IMG/VR virus record: IMGVR_UViG_3300032132_000537
Span: 1 to 24,667 of that record
Length of the DNA stretch: 24,667 nucleotides
Source: a virus
Reading direction: 5' to 3' (one strand)
The position numbers and the translations under genes were made by a program. This document shows, piece by piece, positions 1 through 7,332 of the stretch. The number at the start of each line of letters is the position of its first letter. Within the stretch, counting starts at the first letter, position 1. Below the pieces are notes generated by a model, which saw nothing but the letters and a program-made list of their open reading frames with translations, ran no database searches and was not told the origin of the DNA.

Positions 1-54
1 AACAAAGTCACTATTATTAAGGCTCGCGGCTACTCTAAGATAAAGGAAAACTAA
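1..54 (+). CDS. 3' end of an upstream gene (partial)
   Basis: Frame 1 is open from the first base and ends at TAA 52-54, giving a basic 17-residue tail (NKVTIIKARGYSKIKEN). Its stop overlaps the ATG of the reductase gene by one base (TAATG), the same junction type seen at 2262, 20280 and 22551, which supports it being a real gene end. Nothing in the tail identifies the protein. Confidence 0.5.
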   Translation, partial: NKVTIIKARGYSKIKEN

Positions 55-1946
55 TGACGATTGCACAACTGAATGATCTCGGCCAGACTATTTTTGAGCA
101 AAGGTATGCCTACCCCGGTGAAAAGACTTGGAGAGATCGTGCTAAGGCAGTAGCGTTACATGTAGCGTCTGCTGAAAGCGATAAAGATAAGGAATCAGTG
201 TGCAAGAAATTTTATGATGCTATTGCTTCAGGTGACTTTATTCCTGGAGGTAGGATTCTGTTTGGGTCAGGTAGGAAGGATTACAATCTACTTAACTGCT
301 ACGTACTTCAGCCAGGAGATTCTGTAGCGTCTATTGGTAAATTGATCCAGGACACTTATCGTATTTCGTGTGCTGGTGGAGGGATTGGGTTCAATTTCTC
401 AAAGATTAGACCGCGTGGCGATGATATTCAAAATATTTCTAACTCAGCCCCAGGCTCTGTGTCCGTTATGCGTATGATTAACGAGATTGGGAACCATGTC
501 AGAGCGGGAAAGAATCGCAGAACCGCATTGATTGGTATTCTAGATGTTACTCATCCTGATTTGTTAGATTTTCTTCACGTAAAGTTGGATAAGAAAGAGC
601 TTACCAATTTTAACATCTCAGTTGCCGTTACGGACAGGTTTTTAGAAGCATGTGAGAACAATGAAAATTGGTATTTTACGTTCAACAACAGGAAGTATTA
701 TATTTATTCATTTAATCGTGTTAGTAAAGAAGGTATTGATTTAGTTAATGTTATTGGATTAAATGAAGAGGATGCCCATGAAAGAGCAGTTCAGCATTAC
801 TCAGCAGGAGTAGGAAACACGTTTAATTTTGTGCGGGAAGTTCCTTTGAAGGCTAAGGAATTGTGGAATCAGATTTGGGGGAATGCTGTAGAGTCTGGGG
901 ATCCAGGTATTTACAATATCTCTTTGGCGAATAAATATACTAATGTTTCTTACTTTGAGACTTTAGATTCTACTAATCCATGTGGAGAGATTCCTCTTCC
1001 TAATTTTGGCAACTGCTGTTTAGGTCATATTAATCTTTCTAATATGGTCGAAGATGGGGAGTTTGATTGGAAGCGTTTCGCTGCTTCTGTGAGGACGGGT
1101 ATTAGATTCCTTGATAACGTATTAACTGTTAATTCTTTTCCAATTGAGGAGTGCAGAGAAGTTGCTCATAAGTCTCGTAGGATCGGTCTTGGAGTTTTAG
1201 GATATCATTACATGCTGATTAAGCTAGGTATTAAGTATGGTAGTGATAAGTGTTTAGAGTTTACCGATAGGCTTATGAGCACTTTCCGTGATGAAGCTTA
1301 TAAAACCTCAATTTATATGTCTAGGGATAAAGGGCCTTTCGAAGAGTTTAATGCTTCTAAATATTTGAAAGAGGAATACGCTAGAACCTTACCTGCTAGA
1401 ATTAGAATGCTTATTAGGGAGCACGGTATTAGAAATGCAGTTATGCTAACCGTGGCTCCTACGGGCACTATTAGTATGGTGCATGGGGTTTCCTCAGGCG
1501 TGGAGCCTATTTTCGCTGCCATGTATAAAAGACGTTACCGTGAGAATAATAGTTGGCAAGAGACCGTGGTAGTCGATCCCTTATTTAGAGAGTATTATGA
1601 GAAGGAAATGAGTTTAGAAGACTTTGTAGGAGCCTACGATGTACCTCCAAAACAACACATGGCAGTTCAAGCAGTATGCCAAAGATATATTGATAGCAGC
1701 ATTAGTAAGACTATTAATTTACCTTCTAGTGCTACTGCGGAAGAATTAAGTAATACTGCTTTAGCCTTTGCACCATATTTAAAAGGATTAACTGTCTACA
1801 GAGCAGGGTCCAAAGGTCAGGAGCCTTTGGAGGCTATTCCTTTAAATGAAGAAAATATTCACATTTATATGGGTGTGGAGTCTGTAATAGAAGAGGAAGT
1901 TCAAGATGCGACTTTCTGTTCAATAAATGGAGGTGACTGTGGCTAA
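54..1946 (+). CDS. nrdJ: Adenosylcobalamin-dependent (class II) ribonucleotide reductase
   Basis: Reduces ribonucleotides to deoxyribonucleotides for phage DNA synthesis, using adenosylcobalamin to make the thiyl radical, so it needs no NrdB partner. The 630-residue protein has the class II active-site signature NPCGE at 308-312 (thiyl Cys310, catalytic Asn308 and Glu312), a redox pair likely formed by Cys82 and Cys321/322 (NCCLG), the APTGT phosphate-binding motif at 468-472, the early FIPGGR block near 62-67, and a C-terminal pair Cys622/Cys629 typical of the swinging re-reduction tail. Class I enzymes carry LCxE instead of PCGE. About 45 extra residues (roughly 213-260) lie between the NW at 205-206 and the KAKELW block at 266-271, where class II enzymes usually have a short linker. 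AAGG just upstream of ATG 54 is a plausible ribosome site. It heads a unit with the co-chaperonin gene. Confidence 0.95.
   Translation: MTIAQLNDLGQTIFEQRYAYPGEKTWRDRAKAVALHVASAESDKDKESVCKKFYDAIASGDFIPGGRILFGSGRKDYNLLNCYVLQPGDSVASIGKLIQDTYRISCAGGGIGFNFSKIRPRGDDIQNISNSAPGSVSVMRMINEIGNHVRAGKNRRTALIGILDVTHPDLLDFLHVKLDKKELTNFNISVAVTDRFLEACENNENWYFTFNNRKYYIYSFNRVSKEGIDLVNVIGLNEEDAHERAVQHYSAGVGNTFNFVREVPLKAKELWNQIWGNAVESGDPGIYNISLANKYTNVSYFETLDSTNPCGEIPLPNFGNCCLGHINLSNMVEDGEFDWKRFAASVRTGIRFLDNVLTVNSFPIEECREVAHKSRRIGLGVLGYHYMLIKLGIKYGSDKCLEFTDRLMSTFRDEAYKTSIYMSRDKGPFEEFNASKYLKEEYARTLPARIRMLIREHGIRNAVMLTVAPTGTISMVHGVSSGVEPIFAAMYKRRYRENNSWQETVVVDPLFREYYEKEMSLEDFVGAYDVPPKQHMAVQAVCQRYIDSSISKTINLPSSATAEELSNTALAFAPYLKGLTVYRAGSKGQEPLEAIPLNEENIHIYMGVESVIEEEVQDATFCSINGGDCG
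1929..1933 (+). promoter_or_regulatory. Shine-Dalgarno GGAGG deciding the co-chaperonin start
   Basis: GGAGG lies inside the last codons of the reductase gene, 5 bases before GTG 1939. It is too close to ATG 1927 to serve it, and ATG 1963 and ATG 1993 have only A-rich sequence upstream. GTG 1939 is therefore the best start on spacing. Confidence 0.6.
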
Positions 1947-2262
1947 AGTTAAAGAAAAAATTATGAAAACGGCTAAAGTTAAAGAAAAAACTATGAAATT
2001 AGAGGCATTGGGAAGTAGAGTTTTATTACGGCGGGATACTCCCGCCTCAGTCTCAGAGGGAGGTATTATTCTTGCTACGGGCGCACAAGAGCATCCACTA
2101 GAAGCAGAGATATTTGGAGTGGGTGACGATTGTCTACACCTAAAACGGGGAGATAAAGTCCTAGTTCCTCCACATTCTGGAACTTCTGTAAATTTGAGAG
2201 GTAATGAATTTATTATAATGTCAGAAGAGGAAGTAATGGTGCGAATCCACGAAGTAGACTAA
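1939..2262 (+). CDS. groES: GroES-like co-chaperonin (Cpn10)
   Basis: Expected to form the heptameric lid of a GroEL chaperonin and help fold phage proteins, as T4 gp31 and other phage co-chaperonins do. The core from about residue 19 has the Cpn10 pattern: LGSRVLLRRD at the start, a mobile-loop region ending in GGIIL, a central LKRGDKVLVPP strand, the G-T-S turn, and a closing acidic EEEVMVRI. The chosen start, GTG 1939, has a well-spaced GGAGG and gives 107 residues. A bare Cpn10 would begin at ATG 1993 (MKLEALGSRV). The extra N-terminal segment is a 10-residue repeat, AKVKEKIMKT then AKVKEKTMKL, encoded by a 30-base tandem duplication. The gene overlaps the reductase end by 8 bases. No GroEL gene is in the window, so it probably acts with host GroEL. 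Confidence 0.88.
   Translation: MAKVKEKIMKTAKVKEKTMKLEALGSRVLLRRDTPASVSEGGIILATGAQEHPLEAEIFGVGDDCLHLKRGDKVLVPPHSGTSVNLRGNEFIIMSEEEVMVRIHEVD
1941..2000 (+). repeat. 30-base tandem direct repeat in the co-chaperonin 5' end
   Basis: Two adjacent 30-base units, 1941-1970 and 1971-2000, match at 27 of 30 positions. The differences are T/C at unit position 21 and AC/TT at the last two positions. Each unit contains an in-frame ATGAAA. The repeat also spans the reductase stop codon (TAA 1944-1946), and its second copy supplies the canonical Cpn10 start region. Confidence 0.9.
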
Positions 2263-2723
2263 TGCCTTTCTATATGTTTGAATGTGATGATTGTAAGGTT
2301 TATTGGGAAAAAGAAGCACCCATGAGTAAGCCTCCCAAAAGGAGTAAGTGCTCTATGTGTAATAAACAAAGACCTAGGGTGTATACTGCCCCGTCCATTC
2401 ATTTTAAGGGTATGGATTTTTACACTAATCAAGCTAAGGCAGAAAGATTCCACAGAGATGGTATGGATAAAGAAACTGCTGATAAGTTTTTAAAGTCAGA
2501 GGGCGAATATTCAAAACAGCGAACAAGAGAGAGTGCAAGAGTTTATAAAAGAATGGTTCCTAATTTTGAAAAGATGGTTAAAGAAGGTACTGCACGTAAA
2601 TGCTCGGATAAAGAAACCGCCGCCCGTAAGGAAAAAGCTAGACAAATCACAGTGGACTGGTATAATAGAGCAGGAATGGACCCGTATAAAGATATTAACC
2701 CCAACTTAAACTCAATCTACTAA
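2262..2723 (+). CDS. Small FmdB-like zinc-ribbon protein
   Basis: A 153-residue, lysine- and arginine-rich protein. Its N-terminus (MPFYMFEC) and the two CxxC knuckles, Cys8/Cys11 and Cys30/Cys33, match the FmdB-type putative regulatory zinc ribbon. The rest is charged and probably helical, with no recognised motif, and the C-terminal 30 residues are rich in Asn and Tyr. Small zinc ribbons of this type often sit beside replication or morphogenesis genes in large phages, but their role is not settled, so a DNA- or protein-binding function is only inferred. ATG overlaps the co-chaperonin stop by one base (TAATG), indicating translational coupling. The helicase gene starts 6 bases downstream. 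Confidence 0.75.
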   Translation: MPFYMFECDDCKVYWEKEAPMSKPPKRSKCSMCNKQRPRVYTAPSIHFKGMDFYTNQAKAERFHRDGMDKETADKFLKSEGEYSKQRTRESARVYKRMVPNFEKMVKEGTARKCSDKETAARKEKARQITVDWYNRAGMDPYKDINPNLNSIY

Positions 2724-2729
2724 AAACCA

Positions 2730-4061
2730 ATGAAATACAGTTTCTCAGATAACATCCAAAGAACGATTCTATACTTACTGAAGTCTGATAAAGATTTTTA
2801 CTTGCAAATTGTTAATCTGGTAAAGCCGGAACATTTTGAATTTCCAGTTCACGGAAAGCTATTTTCTCTGACTAGGGAATATTTTGATAAGTATTTGAAA
2901 TTGCCTACGGATGACTTGCTTGTTGAGATGGCTAGGGAGAATAAGTCCCCTTCTGACGACCTCTCGGACTATCAGGATGAGCTTACCTATATTAATGGGC
3001 TTGATGTAAGTGCATTTGATAGTAAGGATTTTCTGCTCGATTATATTGAAGACTTTGCTCGTAAGCAGGAAGTAAAAGGGGCTATCCGTAGGTGCGTAGA
3101 GCTTGTTAAAGAAGACAGATTAGATGAGACTGAGGAGACCATCAGACAGGCTCTTATGGTTTCAAGAACAGTAGATAATGGACAAGAATATTTTTCCTCG
3201 GTTAAGGAAAGATGGAAGCGTCTCCTTTCTAGGAAAGAAACTGATAAATATAGGACTATCTTACCCTCTTGTAATAAGTATTTGGAGGGAGGCCATAATG
3301 CAAAAGAGTTGTGTATGGTCGTCGCCTCTGCTGGCACAGGGAAGAGCCTATTCTTAGTTAATCAGGCAGTAGCTTCCATGATGGAGGATAAGAAGGTTCT
3401 GTATGTCTCCCTGGAGATGTCGGAGGATAAGATTGCAAATAGGTTCGATTCCATCATTACCATGCTACCCGTTTCTAAACTTAAGGAGCCTTCAACTCAG
3501 CTTCAATTAAATGAACGTCTTGGCTTATTTAGAGAGCATTTTCCTAAGTCTCATTTGGTAATTAAGGAATTTCCTACAGGCCAAGCTAATGTAAATACTC
3601 TAAGAGCACTCCTGGTACAATTAAAGAGTTATGACAATTTTGAACCCGATCTTATTATTGTGGATTATTTGGAACTTCTACGCCCAGTACGCCTTATCGA
3701 GCAGGAGTATATGGCTCAACAGAGAATTGCGGAAGAACTTAGAGGACTCGCAGTAGAGTATAACTGTCTTGTGTGGACCGCTTCTCAGGTTAATCGTGAA
3801 GGTAGGAGAGTGAATCTTATCACCGATGCACAGCTTGCTGATTCTTACGGCAAGATTAGGACAGTGGATTGGGCAATCTCTTTGAATCAAACCGAGGAAG
3901 AATATGACAATGGAAAGATGCGGGGTTATGTTATCAAGGCTAGAGATAGTAAGCAGAGGTATGTAATCCCCATGGATGTAAATTATTCCACTCTACGTAT
4001 GACTGAAGGATCCCTAATGCAAGAGAGTGATGAATTAACAGAACTTACCGCAACAATGTGA
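2730..4061 (+). CDS. dnaB: DnaB/gp41-type replicative DNA helicase
   Basis: Hexameric 5'-3' helicase that unwinds the replication fork. In 443 residues, 1-145 match the helical DnaB N-terminal domain, followed by a linker and a RecA-like ATPase core. Visible motifs are the P-loop ASAGTGKS (199-206, Lys205), the catalytic SLEMSEDK block (Glu229), Walker B LIIVD (308-312, Asp312), the sensor motif TASQVNR (350-356) and the arginine-finger segment VIKARDSKQ with Arg405. The length fits the family (T4 gp41 about 475, DnaB about 470). The start ATG 2730 has no clear Shine-Dalgarno site and lies 6 bases after the zinc-ribbon stop, so coupling is likely. The downstream UvsY-like and gp32-like genes give it the company expected for a T4-type replisome. 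No primase or loader is in the window. Confidence 0.93.
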   Translation: MKYSFSDNIQRTILYLLKSDKDFYLQIVNLVKPEHFEFPVHGKLFSLTREYFDKYLKLPTDDLLVEMARENKSPSDDLSDYQDELTYINGLDVSAFDSKDFLLDYIEDFARKQEVKGAIRRCVELVKEDRLDETEETIRQALMVSRTVDNGQEYFSSVKERWKRLLSRKETDKYRTILPSCNKYLEGGHNAKELCMVVASAGTGKSLFLVNQAVASMMEDKKVLYVSLEMSEDKIANRFDSIITMLPVSKLKEPSTQLQLNERLGLFREHFPKSHLVIKEFPTGQANVNTLRALLVQLKSYDNFEPDLIIVDYLELLRPVRLIEQEYMAQQRIAEELRGLAVEYNCLVWTASQVNREGRRVNLITDAQLADSYGKIRTVDWAISLNQTEEEYDNGKMRGYVIKARDSKQRYVIPMDVNYSTLRMTEGSLMQESDELTELTATM

Positions 4062-4065
4062 GGAG
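4061..4065 (+). promoter_or_regulatory. Shine-Dalgarno AGGAG deciding the UvsY-like gene start
   Basis: AGGAG immediately follows the helicase stop codon and lies 4 bases before ATG 4070. This favours ATG 4070 over the in-frame GTG 4058, which overlaps the helicase stop and has no site of its own. Confidence 0.65.
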
Positions 4066-4069
4066 TAAA

Positions 4070-4510
4070 ATGAATAATTTAGAAGCACAACTTAATGATA
4101 TAACAGAAGAAGCTTACCCTGATATTGTAAGGGAGATTACAAAGTTAGATCCCAGTAAAATTGATGATGAATTAGGTAGACAAGCAAGTCTATACTCTTG
4201 GTATTATGGGCTGCTGGCTATGTGTAAGAAAAAGGTAAGAGAAATAGATACAGAGTTTGAAATTTTTGAAGCTTCCGTTAGAAATAGAGAGTATACTAGG
4301 AGAATAGAAGCAGGAGAAAAAGTCACTGAGAAGATAATGGAGTCTTTTGTAAAATGTCACGAAGGTTATTTTACTCTAGCAAGAAAGAAAATTGATCTGG
4401 AAACCAAGTATGACTTATTAAAAGGCATCGTAACCAGCCTATCTCATAAAAAGGATACTTTGATTCAAATGTCTTCGAACGCGAGAGCAGAAAAAAACAT
4501 CTACAACTAG
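4070..4510 (+). CDS. Probable UvsY-like recombination mediator
   Basis: A 146-residue, almost entirely helical, charged protein with no enzyme motif. Its layout resembles T4 UvsY (137 residues): an acidic N-terminus, a central segment with Tyr-Ser-Trp-Tyr followed by basic and acidic helices, and a C-terminal block (KYDLLKGIVTSLSHKKDTLIQ) where phage UvsY proteins have their oligomerisation helix. UvsY loads the UvsX recombinase onto ssDNA covered by gp32. The gene sits between the helicase and gp32-like genes, and a UvsX-type gene starts at 24189, so the partners are present. The resemblance is by eye and weak at residue level. It could also be an unrelated phage replication accessory protein. 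A consensus promoter begins at the base after its stop codon. Confidence 0.5.
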   Translation: MNNLEAQLNDITEEAYPDIVREITKLDPSKIDDELGRQASLYSWYYGLLAMCKKKVREIDTEFEIFEASVRNREYTRRIEAGEKVTEKIMESFVKCHEGYFTLARKKIDLETKYDLLKGIVTSLSHKKDTLIQMSSNARAEKNIYN

Positions 4511-4539
4511 TTGACAATCCATGTCGATTTGACTATAAT
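4511..4539 (+). promoter_or_regulatory. Consensus sigma-70 promoter of the ssDNA-binding protein gene
   Basis: TTGACA at 4511-4516 and TATAAT at 4534-4539 are both perfect consensus hexamers separated by the ideal 17 bases. Transcription would start near 4546. The -35 box begins on the base after the upstream gene's stop codon. It is the only promoter in the window with both boxes intact. Confidence 0.9.
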
Positions 4540-4545
4540 ACTCGT

Positions 4546-4585
4546 AACAGGTTTTACAAACTAAACAACCAAACAGGAGAAACTA
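4546..4585 (+). promoter_or_regulatory. A/C-rich untranslated leader with Shine-Dalgarno AGGAGA
   Basis: From the predicted start site to ATG 4586 the mRNA leader is about 40 bases and dominated by A and C, with no evident hairpin. AGGAGA at 4575-4580 is 5 bases before the ATG, an efficient arrangement. T4 gp32 represses its own translation by binding an unstructured leader, and this leader would suit such control. That regulation is inferred. Confidence 0.55.
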
Positions 4586-5335
4586 ATGGCAATTAATCTT
4601 GATGAACTTCGTCGTAAGCATGAGGAACTTAGCGGTGGCGCTAAGGCTAAGTCTAACCAATCTTTCCTCGATAGCTTTCTTCGTCTCGAAGAAGGTACTA
4701 ATTTGATTCGTATCCTCCCTTGGAAGGATGACGAGAAGCAATTTTACGCAGAGACTAAGATCCACCGCGTAGAAACTAGTGAGGGTGTGATTAGAAACTT
4801 TCACTGTCGCAAGGTACATAACGAGGAGTGTCCTCTTTGTGATACTTACTACGCACTGTGGAATAAGTCCACTGCTCAGGATGATCAATGGGCTAACCTA
4901 GCTAGGAAGATTAAGCCCCGCGAGCGATACTACATGAATGTGGTTGCTCGTTCTGATTCCACTGATCAGCCAGTGAAGATTTTGTCCGTTGGGCAGATGA
5001 TTTTCAAGAAGATCATTGGAACAATTCTTGATGAGGATTTCGGGGATATCACGGATCTTCAAAATGGACACGATTACAAGATCGTGAAGGTGATGGACGG
5101 TCAGTGGCCTAGGTATGACCAGAGCCAGCCTCGACCCAAGCCTGAGCCCGCTGGCTCGGACAAGAGTGTTACTGTGTGGATGGATTCACTCCATAATGTT
5201 CATGGCCTAATTAAGCTTGAAGAGTATGCAGATGTTAAGGAAGTGGCAGAGTCGATCCTCCCGCTCACCGAGGATCGACCCGTTGAATCTTCTGACGATG
5301 AAGAGGATAACGAGTACTTGAAAAAGTTGGTGTGA
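4586..5335 (+). CDS. gp32-like single-stranded DNA-binding protein
   Basis: Coats ssDNA during replication, recombination and repair. Of 249 residues, the basic N-terminus (DELRRKHEEL) fits the cooperative self-association region, and the core has a zinc site His60, Cys74, Cys82, Cys85, which matches T4 gp32 His64-Cys77-Cys87-Cys90 in order and spacing. The C-terminus is acidic (SSDDEEDNE near 235-243), as in gp32, where it contacts other replication proteins. It has its own consensus promoter and terminator, so it is probably made in large amounts independently of its neighbours. Codon choice supports this: most Arg codons are CGT/CGC, while the glycan genes downstream mainly use AGA/AGG. 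Line 4621-4680 holds 28 G/C of 60, against 21 of 60 for 6661-6720. A terminator follows 17 bases after the stop. Confidence 0.92.
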   Translation: MAINLDELRRKHEELSGGAKAKSNQSFLDSFLRLEEGTNLIRILPWKDDEKQFYAETKIHRVETSEGVIRNFHCRKVHNEECPLCDTYYALWNKSTAQDDQWANLARKIKPRERYYMNVVARSDSTDQPVKILSVGQMIFKKIIGTILDEDFGDITDLQNGHDYKIVKVMDGQWPRYDQSQPRPKPEPAGSDKSVTVWMDSLHNVHGLIKLEEYADVKEVAESILPLTEDRPVESSDDEEDNEYLKKLV

Positions 5336-5352
5336 GATAAGATGGTGGTCGG

Positions 5353-5385
5353 AAAGGGAGGCACGTAATGTGCCTCCCTTTTTTT
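5353..5385 (+). terminator. Strong intrinsic terminator after the ssDNA-binding protein gene
   Basis: A perfect 12-base stem (AAAGGGAGGCAC 5353-5364 with GTGCCTCCCTTT 5370-5381) closes a 5-base loop, GTAAT. A run of seven T (5379-5385) overlaps and follows the 3' arm. It would end the gp32-like transcript, separating that unit from the glycan genes, which then need their own promoter or readthrough. Confidence 0.93.
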
Positions 5386-5388
5386 ATC

Positions 5389-5394
5389 TATAAT
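5389..5394 (+). promoter_or_regulatory. -10-like TATAAT five bases before the first glycan gene
   Basis: TATAAT lies directly after the terminator T-run, with five bases (ATTAC) between it and ATG 5400. A start site at normal distance would fall on or next to the ATG, implying a leaderless or nearly leaderless mRNA. No TTGACA-like -35 is present, since that position falls inside the terminator stem, and no Shine-Dalgarno site precedes the ATG. The same spacing occurs at 23579. A phage-specific promoter using only the -10 box is an alternative. Confidence 0.45.
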
Positions 5395-5399
5395 ATTAC

Positions 5400-6587
5400 A
5401 TGACTAAAAAACTTCGAATACTTGTTGTTCCTGCTAATGATGGAGGGTGTGCTTACTACAGAGCAATTATGCCTTTTGAAAAACTTCAAGAACTCTGTCC
5501 TGATCGAGTGGAAGTTAGGATGGATAAAAATCCATTAGGTATAAGTGAAGAGGATGGGAGTTGGAAACTAAACTGGAAATTTGAAAATCTTAAATGGTGT
5601 GACGTAGTTGTAGTTAGTAATATCAGCAATTTTGGAGGGCAGTATACTGCTCGTATAATTGGAAAAGCTAAACAATTTGGCAAGTTTGTGCAGTTTGACA
5701 CAGATGACCTTTTAACAGAGTTGTATGATGATCACAGGCTGAAGCAAGTATATGAGGACAAAGGTCTGGGTGAGATAACCATGCATATGTATCAATCATC
5801 TGATTTAGTAACTGTAACTCAAAGAAAGTTTGCGGATCGGATTAAGCCTTATGTGTCAAGAGCTTTAGCAGTTGTAAAAAATGCTATAGATTATAATCTG
5901 CCTTGCTGGAATATGCCCAGGAAGCCAGATAGTAGAGTTGTTAGAGTAGGGTGGGCAGGAGGTATTCACCACGACCCTGACGTACGTGAATTTGCGGCTG
6001 TCACACATTTAGTTAATCAAAAGGTTGGAAGTGAAAATGTATGGTGGGATTTTTATGGACATCCTCCGAATGTAGAAAAGGATGATTGGCAAATTGATGT
6101 TTGGAAGGGTTATAAAAAACATCTGGTTGGAGCTATGAAGGGTCGTCAAAATTGGACCATTCATAATGCTATGCCTCCTCATATGTATGGTGGTATGTTC
6201 GCTAATATGGATATAGCAATAGCTCCTTTGCAGATGAATGCATTTAATGATTCCAAGAGTGAGATTAAGCTAGCTGAATGTGGTCGGTATGGAGTTCCTT
6301 TGGTGTGTTCTAATGTAGGGTGTTATGATGAGACTATTAAAAATTGGGAAAGCGGCTTTCTTATACCTCCTAAAGCATCTAAGGTAGTTTGGACTAAGGT
6401 GCTTGCTAGAATGATTAAGGAGCATAGTCTGAGAAAGCGTATGGGGAAGAATCTCAAGAACATAACGGATGAATCCTTTGATATTAATAAGGTTGTTCAC
6501 TTACGGTTAGAGCTGTATGAAGAGTGCTTTAAGGCTTTAAAATTTGACCCTAGAGATAATAGAATTGAAACAGATAAAGATAGTTAG
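5400..6587 (+). CDS. GT-B glycosyltransferase (GT4-like)
   Basis: Predicted retaining GT-B glycosyltransferase moving a sugar from a nucleotide-sugar donor, acting in the cytoplasm. The 395-residue protein has an N-terminal Rossmann-like start (LRILVVPANDGG) with a phage-type CAYYR segment, an FDTDDLL acidic motif at 99-105, a second-domain start VGWAGG (183-188), and a donor-binding stretch IAPLQ...SEIKLAECGRYGVP (274-300), where Glu293 is the usual conserved acid before the GVPLV turn. ATG 5400 matches the expected family N-terminus although no ribosome site precedes it. It opens the glycan island immediately downstream of the terminator. Sugar and acceptor cannot be inferred. Its 3' end overlaps the next transferase gene. 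Confidence 0.85.
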   Translation: MTKKLRILVVPANDGGCAYYRAIMPFEKLQELCPDRVEVRMDKNPLGISEEDGSWKLNWKFENLKWCDVVVVSNISNFGGQYTARIIGKAKQFGKFVQFDTDDLLTELYDDHRLKQVYEDKGLGEITMHMYQSSDLVTVTQRKFADRIKPYVSRALAVVKNAIDYNLPCWNMPRKPDSRVVRVGWAGGIHHDPDVREFAAVTHLVNQKVGSENVWWDFYGHPPNVEKDDWQIDVWKGYKKHLVGAMKGRQNWTIHNAMPPHMYGGMFANMDIAIAPLQMNAFNDSKSEIKLAECGRYGVPLVCSNVGCYDETIKNWESGFLIPPKASKVVWTKVLARMIKEHSLRKRMGKNLKNITDESFDINKVVHLRLELYEECFKALKFDPRDNRIETDKDS

Positions 6588-7332
6588 TGGTTGGTCAGAT
6601 CCAGGGGGATCTACGGTTCATTTTATAGAACTTTGTAACTTATTAAATAATAATGGGCTGGATTGTACTTTTTATGGACCTCATAACTGGCATTTAGATA
6701 AATGCAAGTCAGGTACTCTTGATGATGCTTCTTTGGTTAAGGATGATATTTTAATTAGTCATTTTATAAATATAAAAGTTCCTGTAGAAAAACATATTCT
6801 GAGTTGTCACGAAACTAATATATTTCCTCTAAAGGAAAAAGATCTACAGAGTTATGATATCATTCATTTTGTTAGTAATCCACAAAAGAAGTGGCATTCT
6901 GTAAATCATCCTTCCATTATCATCCCCCCTGTGGTTAATAAAATAAAATGGAAAGATCCTGATAATAATGTGGCAGGAGTTATAGGAAATATAGACAATC
7001 ACAAGCAGGTTCATTTGTCTATAAAGAGAGCCATAGAGGATGGCTTTAACAAGGTTTTATTATTTGGAAATAACAATGACCCTGAATATTATAATCAAGG
7101 GATCATGCCTTGGGTGTCCAGACACAACGTAGTTCCCTGTGGTCATGAAGACGATAGGGAGAAGATGTATTCTCAAATATCCGCAGTTTATCATTCCTCT
7201 AAAAGAGAAACCTATGGCCTAGTAGAGGCAGAATGTAAGTTGGCTGGTATTCCGTTTAATGGGCCTAAGAATAATCAAGAAGTACTAGAAAAAGAAGAGA
7301 TTTTGGACAGATGGAAGAAAGTCTTACAGTAA
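6565..7332 (+). CDS. Compact GT-B glycosyltransferase (GT4-like)
   Basis: Second predicted retaining GT-B transferase, 255 residues from TTG 6565 (MKQIKIVSGWSDPGGS). No ATG lies near this conserved N-terminus. TTG 6544 is possible but would add seven residues before the first strand. Features are the glycine-rich acceptor-domain turn SDPGGST (11-17), a second-domain start AGVIGN (137-142), and the donor-site E-x7-E motif Glu215...Glu223 (RETYGLVEAE). GT4 enzymes usually run 350-400 residues, so both domains are trimmed. It overlaps the upstream gene by 23 bases and the next by 22. Its substrate is unknown. Confidence 0.8.
   Translation: MKQIKIVSGWSDPGGSTVHFIELCNLLNNNGLDCTFYGPHNWHLDKCKSGTLDDASLVKDDILISHFINIKVPVEKHILSCHETNIFPLKEKDLQSYDIIHFVSNPQKKWHSVNHPSIIIPPVVNKIKWKDPDNNVAGVIGNIDNHKQVHLSIKRAIEDGFNKVLLFGNNNDPEYYNQGIMPWVSRHNVVPCGHEDDREKMYSQISAVYHSSKRETYGLVEAECKLAGIPFNGPKNNQEVLEKEEILDRWKKVLQ

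Noticed and set aside
690-835. Intein in the ribonucleotide reductase
   Set aside because: The extra segment is too short and lacks the N-terminal Cys/Ser block and the C-terminal His-Asn-Cys/Ser/Thr junction.
6764-6775. T4-like late promoter TATAAATA
   Set aside because: It is inside a coding sequence in AT-rich DNA; a second copy near 9384 is also internal. Neither lies before a gene start.
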